Source: Phycisphaerae bacterium
Lineage (GTDB): Bacteria > Planctomycetota > Phycisphaerae > UBA1845
Assembly: GCA_021604825.1 (NCBI GenBank)
Contig: BQJS01000015.1
Span: 1-39,297 of the forward strand
Reading direction: 5' to 3'
DNA length: 39,297 nucleotides
Shown: one piece after another, positions 37,127 through 39,297 of the stretch
How positions within the stretch are numbered: the first letter of the stretch is position 1
How the letters are laid out: each line of letters opens with the position of its first letter
Notes under the pieces: model-generated
Seen by the model: only the letters and a program-made list of their open reading frames with translations
Databases searched by the model: none
Told to the model about the DNA's origin: nothing
Program-made: the position numbers and the translations under genes

Positions 37127-39297
37127 ATGCCCAGGCGCAAGACTGTCGATCATACCGCACCGCTATGGGTCGAAGCCGGCAACCCCACTGAAGCCGTGCT
37201 CGTCTCCGTCGCCCCCATTGCACCGATCGACAAGCTCTACACCTACACCGTCGATGACGATTCCGCCCATCTCGTTTTGCCGGGTCGGCGGGTGATCGTA
37301 CCGTTTGGTCGCAAAGGGCGGTTGGCGCCTGCGATCGTGGTGTCGGTGACGCGCGGACCTTGGAACTCCACACTCAAACCAATCACCGAAGTTCTTGAGG
37401 AAGCCGGGGCGCTCAGCGAACACCTGATCGATTTGGGAAAATGGATCGCGGATTATTACTGCTGTCCACTCGGCCGGACCCTGGCGGCGATGGTACCGGA
37501 GGCGGTGCGCAAGAAGCGTGGTTTCCAAACGGTTCGGCACGCCAAGCTCGTCGCCGATATCGCATCGATTCAAGAGGCACGTCTTGGTAAAAAGCAGCAG
37601 CAACTCATCGCCCGACTGACCGAACACGATGGACCTATTGAAGTGGGGGCGCTCTTGGAGCAGAGCGATGCGTCTCGTTCGACGTTGCGTGGATTGATTG
37701 CCAAGGGCTGGGTTGACGAGACGCAATCCAAAGTGCCGGTTTCATACGAGCCCGTGCAAGCCGAGAGAATCACGCCTGATTACACGATCAACGAAGCACA
37801 AGAGGTGGCGCTGACCCGCATCGAGAAAGGAATCAGCGACGACGCTTTCAAGGCGTTCTTGCTCTATGGTGTTAGCGGCAGCGGCAAGACCGAAGTTTAC
37901 ATTCGGGCGATGCAGCGGGTTGTGGAGGCTGGGCGGCAGGCGATCATGTTGGTTCCTGAAATCGCGTTGACCGCACAGTTGATGAAACGCGTGGCCCAAC
38001 GGTTTGATCGGGTGGCGGTAATCCACAGCGGGCTTACCGGTGTGCAGCGATCACTGGCGTGGGAGGATATTCGCAACGGGAATACGCCGGTGGTCGTCGG
38101 AACGCGAAGTGCGATATTCGCGCCGTGTCCGGACGTGGGTTTGATCGTCGTCGATGAGGAGCAGGAACCGAGTTACAAAAATTTGCAGAGTCCTCGATTT
38201 CACGTGCGCGATGTGGCGATCATGCGGGCGCAGAAGTTGGGGATTCCGATCGTGTTGGGGTCGGCAACGCCCTCGCTTGAGACTTGGAACAATTGCCTGC
38301 ATCGCAAAGCGTACGAACGGCTGAATCTGCCGTCGCGTGTGATGGATCGATCGTTGCCACCGGTCAAGTTGGTGGACATGACGCATCGATCCGCGCCGGA
38401 CAGAGCCGTGACGATTTCCGAACCTTTGAAGAGTGCATTGGCCGAGACGTTAGATCGGCAGCAGCAGTCGGTGGTGTTGATCAACCGGCGCGGGTTTGCG
38501 TCATGGTTGTTCTGCCCGACGTGCAAGACACGGATCGAGTGTCGTCGCTGCAATGCCGGGATGATTCTGCATCGCTCGCGCGGCATCGTGCTTTGTCATC
38601 ATTGCCACGAGCAGGCACCGATACCGAATCGGTGTCCGCAGATGTCGTGTGGTGGCCGGTTGCTGACCGGTGGTGGGGGGGCTGAGCGCGTTGAGGATGA
38701 ACTGAAACAAATGTTCCCCACGGCGCGAATCATGCGGGCCGACAGCGACACGATGACCCACGCATCGAAGTACAGCGATCTCGTCAAGAAAATGGAGCAG
38801 GGCGAGGTCGATATTTTGCTGGGCACGCAGATGATTGCGAAGGGGCTGGACTTTCCGAGCGTCGCGTTAGTCGGTGTGATTGGTGCAGATTTGGCCGGTG
38901 CAGCGGGCGATTTTCGAGCGAGCGAGCGGCTGTTTCAACTGGTCACACAGGTGGCTGGTCGGGCTGGTCGGGCGGAGATTGAAGGGCGGGTGTTGGTTCA
39001 GACGCTGTCGCCGACCTTGCCGGCACTGCGATGTTCGTTGACCCATGACTATTGTTCATTTGTCGAATCCGAATTAGCTTTCCGCAGAGAGCAGCATCTT
39101 CCGCCGTTTACGCGGATGGCTCGGATCGTGATTTCCGGCAAGCGCGAGAGCGAATTGATCGCTGATGGGAATGCGATTGCGGACCGCGTTCGATCGGTAG
39201 CGAGTGAGATTGAAGGCGGGTCGGGTTTGCAGGTGTTGGGCCCGCACCCATGTGTGCTTGAACGGCTGCGTGGTTCGTATCGGTTTGAGTTGCTGTT
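37127..39297 (+). CDS. priA: Primosomal protein N' (PriA helicase), 3' end cut by the window
   Basis: The first 723 codons are present, so the last few dozen are missing. An N-terminal DNA-binding domain (PIDKLYTYTV, RVIVPFGRKGR, YYCCPLGRTLAAMVP) is followed by the helicase core: Walker A GVSGSGKTEVY, VPEIALTAQL, GTRSAIFAPC, DEEQEPSYKN, LGSATPSLE, and motifs V and VI (GTQMIAKGLDF, QVAGRAGR). An eight-cysteine zinc module (CPTCKTRIECRRC, CHHC, then a C-x4-C pair) interrupts it. PriA reloads the replication fork after stalls. The motif II histidine (DEEH in many PriA) is Gln here. The ATG at 37127 has a weak ribosome site, but the fold begins right away. Confidence 0.94.
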   Translation, partial: MPRRKTVDHTAPLWVEAGNPTEAVLVSVAPIAPIDKLYTYTVDDDSAHLVLPGRRVIVPFGRKGRLAPAIVVSVTRGPWNSTLKPITEVLEEAGALSEHLIDLGKWIADYYCCPLGRTLAAMVPEAVRKKRGFQTVRHAKLVADIASIQEARLGKKQQQLIARLTEHDGPIEVGALLEQSDASRSTLRGLIAKGWVDETQSKVPVSYEPVQAERITPDYTINEAQEVALTRIEKGISDDAFKAFLLYGVSGSGKTEVYIRAMQRVVEAGRQAIMLVPEIALTAQLMKRVAQRFDRVAVIHSGLTGVQRSLAWEDIRNGNTPVVVGTRSAIFAPCPDVGLIVVDEEQEPSYKNLQSPRFHVRDVAIMRAQKLGIPIVLGSATPSLETWNNCLHRKAYERLNLPSRVMDRSLPPVKLVDMTHRSAPDRAVTISEPLKSALAETLDRQQQSVVLINRRGFASWLFCPTCKTRIECRRCNAGMILHRSRGIVLCHHCHEQAPIPNRCPQMSCGGRLLTGGGGAERVEDELKQMFPTARIMRADSDTMTHASKYSDLVKKMEQGEVDILLGTQMIAKGLDFPSVALVGVIGADLAGAAGDFRASERLFQLVTQVAGRAGRAEIEGRVLVQTLSPTLPALRCSLTHDYCSFVESELAFRREQHLPPFTRMARIVISGKRESELIADGNAIADRVRSVASEIEGGSGLQVLGPHPCVLERLRGSYRFELL

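Overview
The window looks like a chromosomal segment of a moderately GC-rich bacterium, most likely a member of the Planctomycetota (Pirellulales or a relative). That placement is inference. It rests on three divergent GroEL copies with a groEL-groES-groEL-dnaJ-grpE cluster, an ECF sigma factor followed by a single-pass anti-sigma-like protein, a secreted prenyltransferase-repeat-like toroid protein, and short hairpin repeats between genes. No phage, transposase, CRISPR array or plasmid gene is visible.

Layout. 0.26-4.4 kb (+): acetyl-CoA synthetase, a secreted M28 peptidase whose ribosome site overlaps the acs stop, and a GNAT acetyltransferase. 4.6-6.0 kb (-): an MBL-fold hydrolase translationally coupled to a family 2 glycosyltransferase. 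6.3-8.7 kb (-): a tight three-gene unit of ECF sigma factor, membrane protein and secreted coiled-coil protein. 8.9-10.4 kb (-): a polyprenyl-phosphate sugar transferase. 10.8-17.0 kb (+): a lipoprotein, a cold-shock protein with a clear promoter, long leader and terminator, an ABC-F ATPase, a glutaryl-CoA-dehydrogenase-like enzyme, and three small genes, the last an LRR/zinc-ribbon protein of atypical composition.

17.4-23.8 kb (+): proteostasis cluster groEL1-groES1-groEL2, terminator, then dnaJ-grpE-fmdB-like-yacG. 23.9-28.6 kb (+): an envelope-flavoured group of a polytopic membrane protein, a membrane glycosyltransferase, a YbjQ-like protein, a secreted toroid protein and a small membrane protein. 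28.8-34.2 kb (-): metF with tRNA-Tyr upstream, a BLUF photoreceptor, and an aldehyde dehydrogenase/acetolactate-synthase-type pair, possibly headed by a 99-residue ORF. 34.4-36.6 kb (+): a second chaperonin operon, groES2-groEL3, closed by a terminator; GroEL3 alone carries the Gly/Met-rich tail. 36.7 kb to the end (+): a small basic protein and priA, cut by the window edge.

The most interesting points are the three-GroEL/two-GroES arrangement with two tail-less copies, three unrelated families of intergenic hairpin repeats (one REPIN-like), a BLUF domain with Ala at the semi-conserved Trp position, the sigma/anti-sigma/coiled-coil unit, and a composition-shifted LRR-zinc-ribbon gene. I did not find a clear, completely new multi-gene system. 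The sigma/coiled-coil unit and the 24-28 kb envelope group are the best candidates for undescribed biology.
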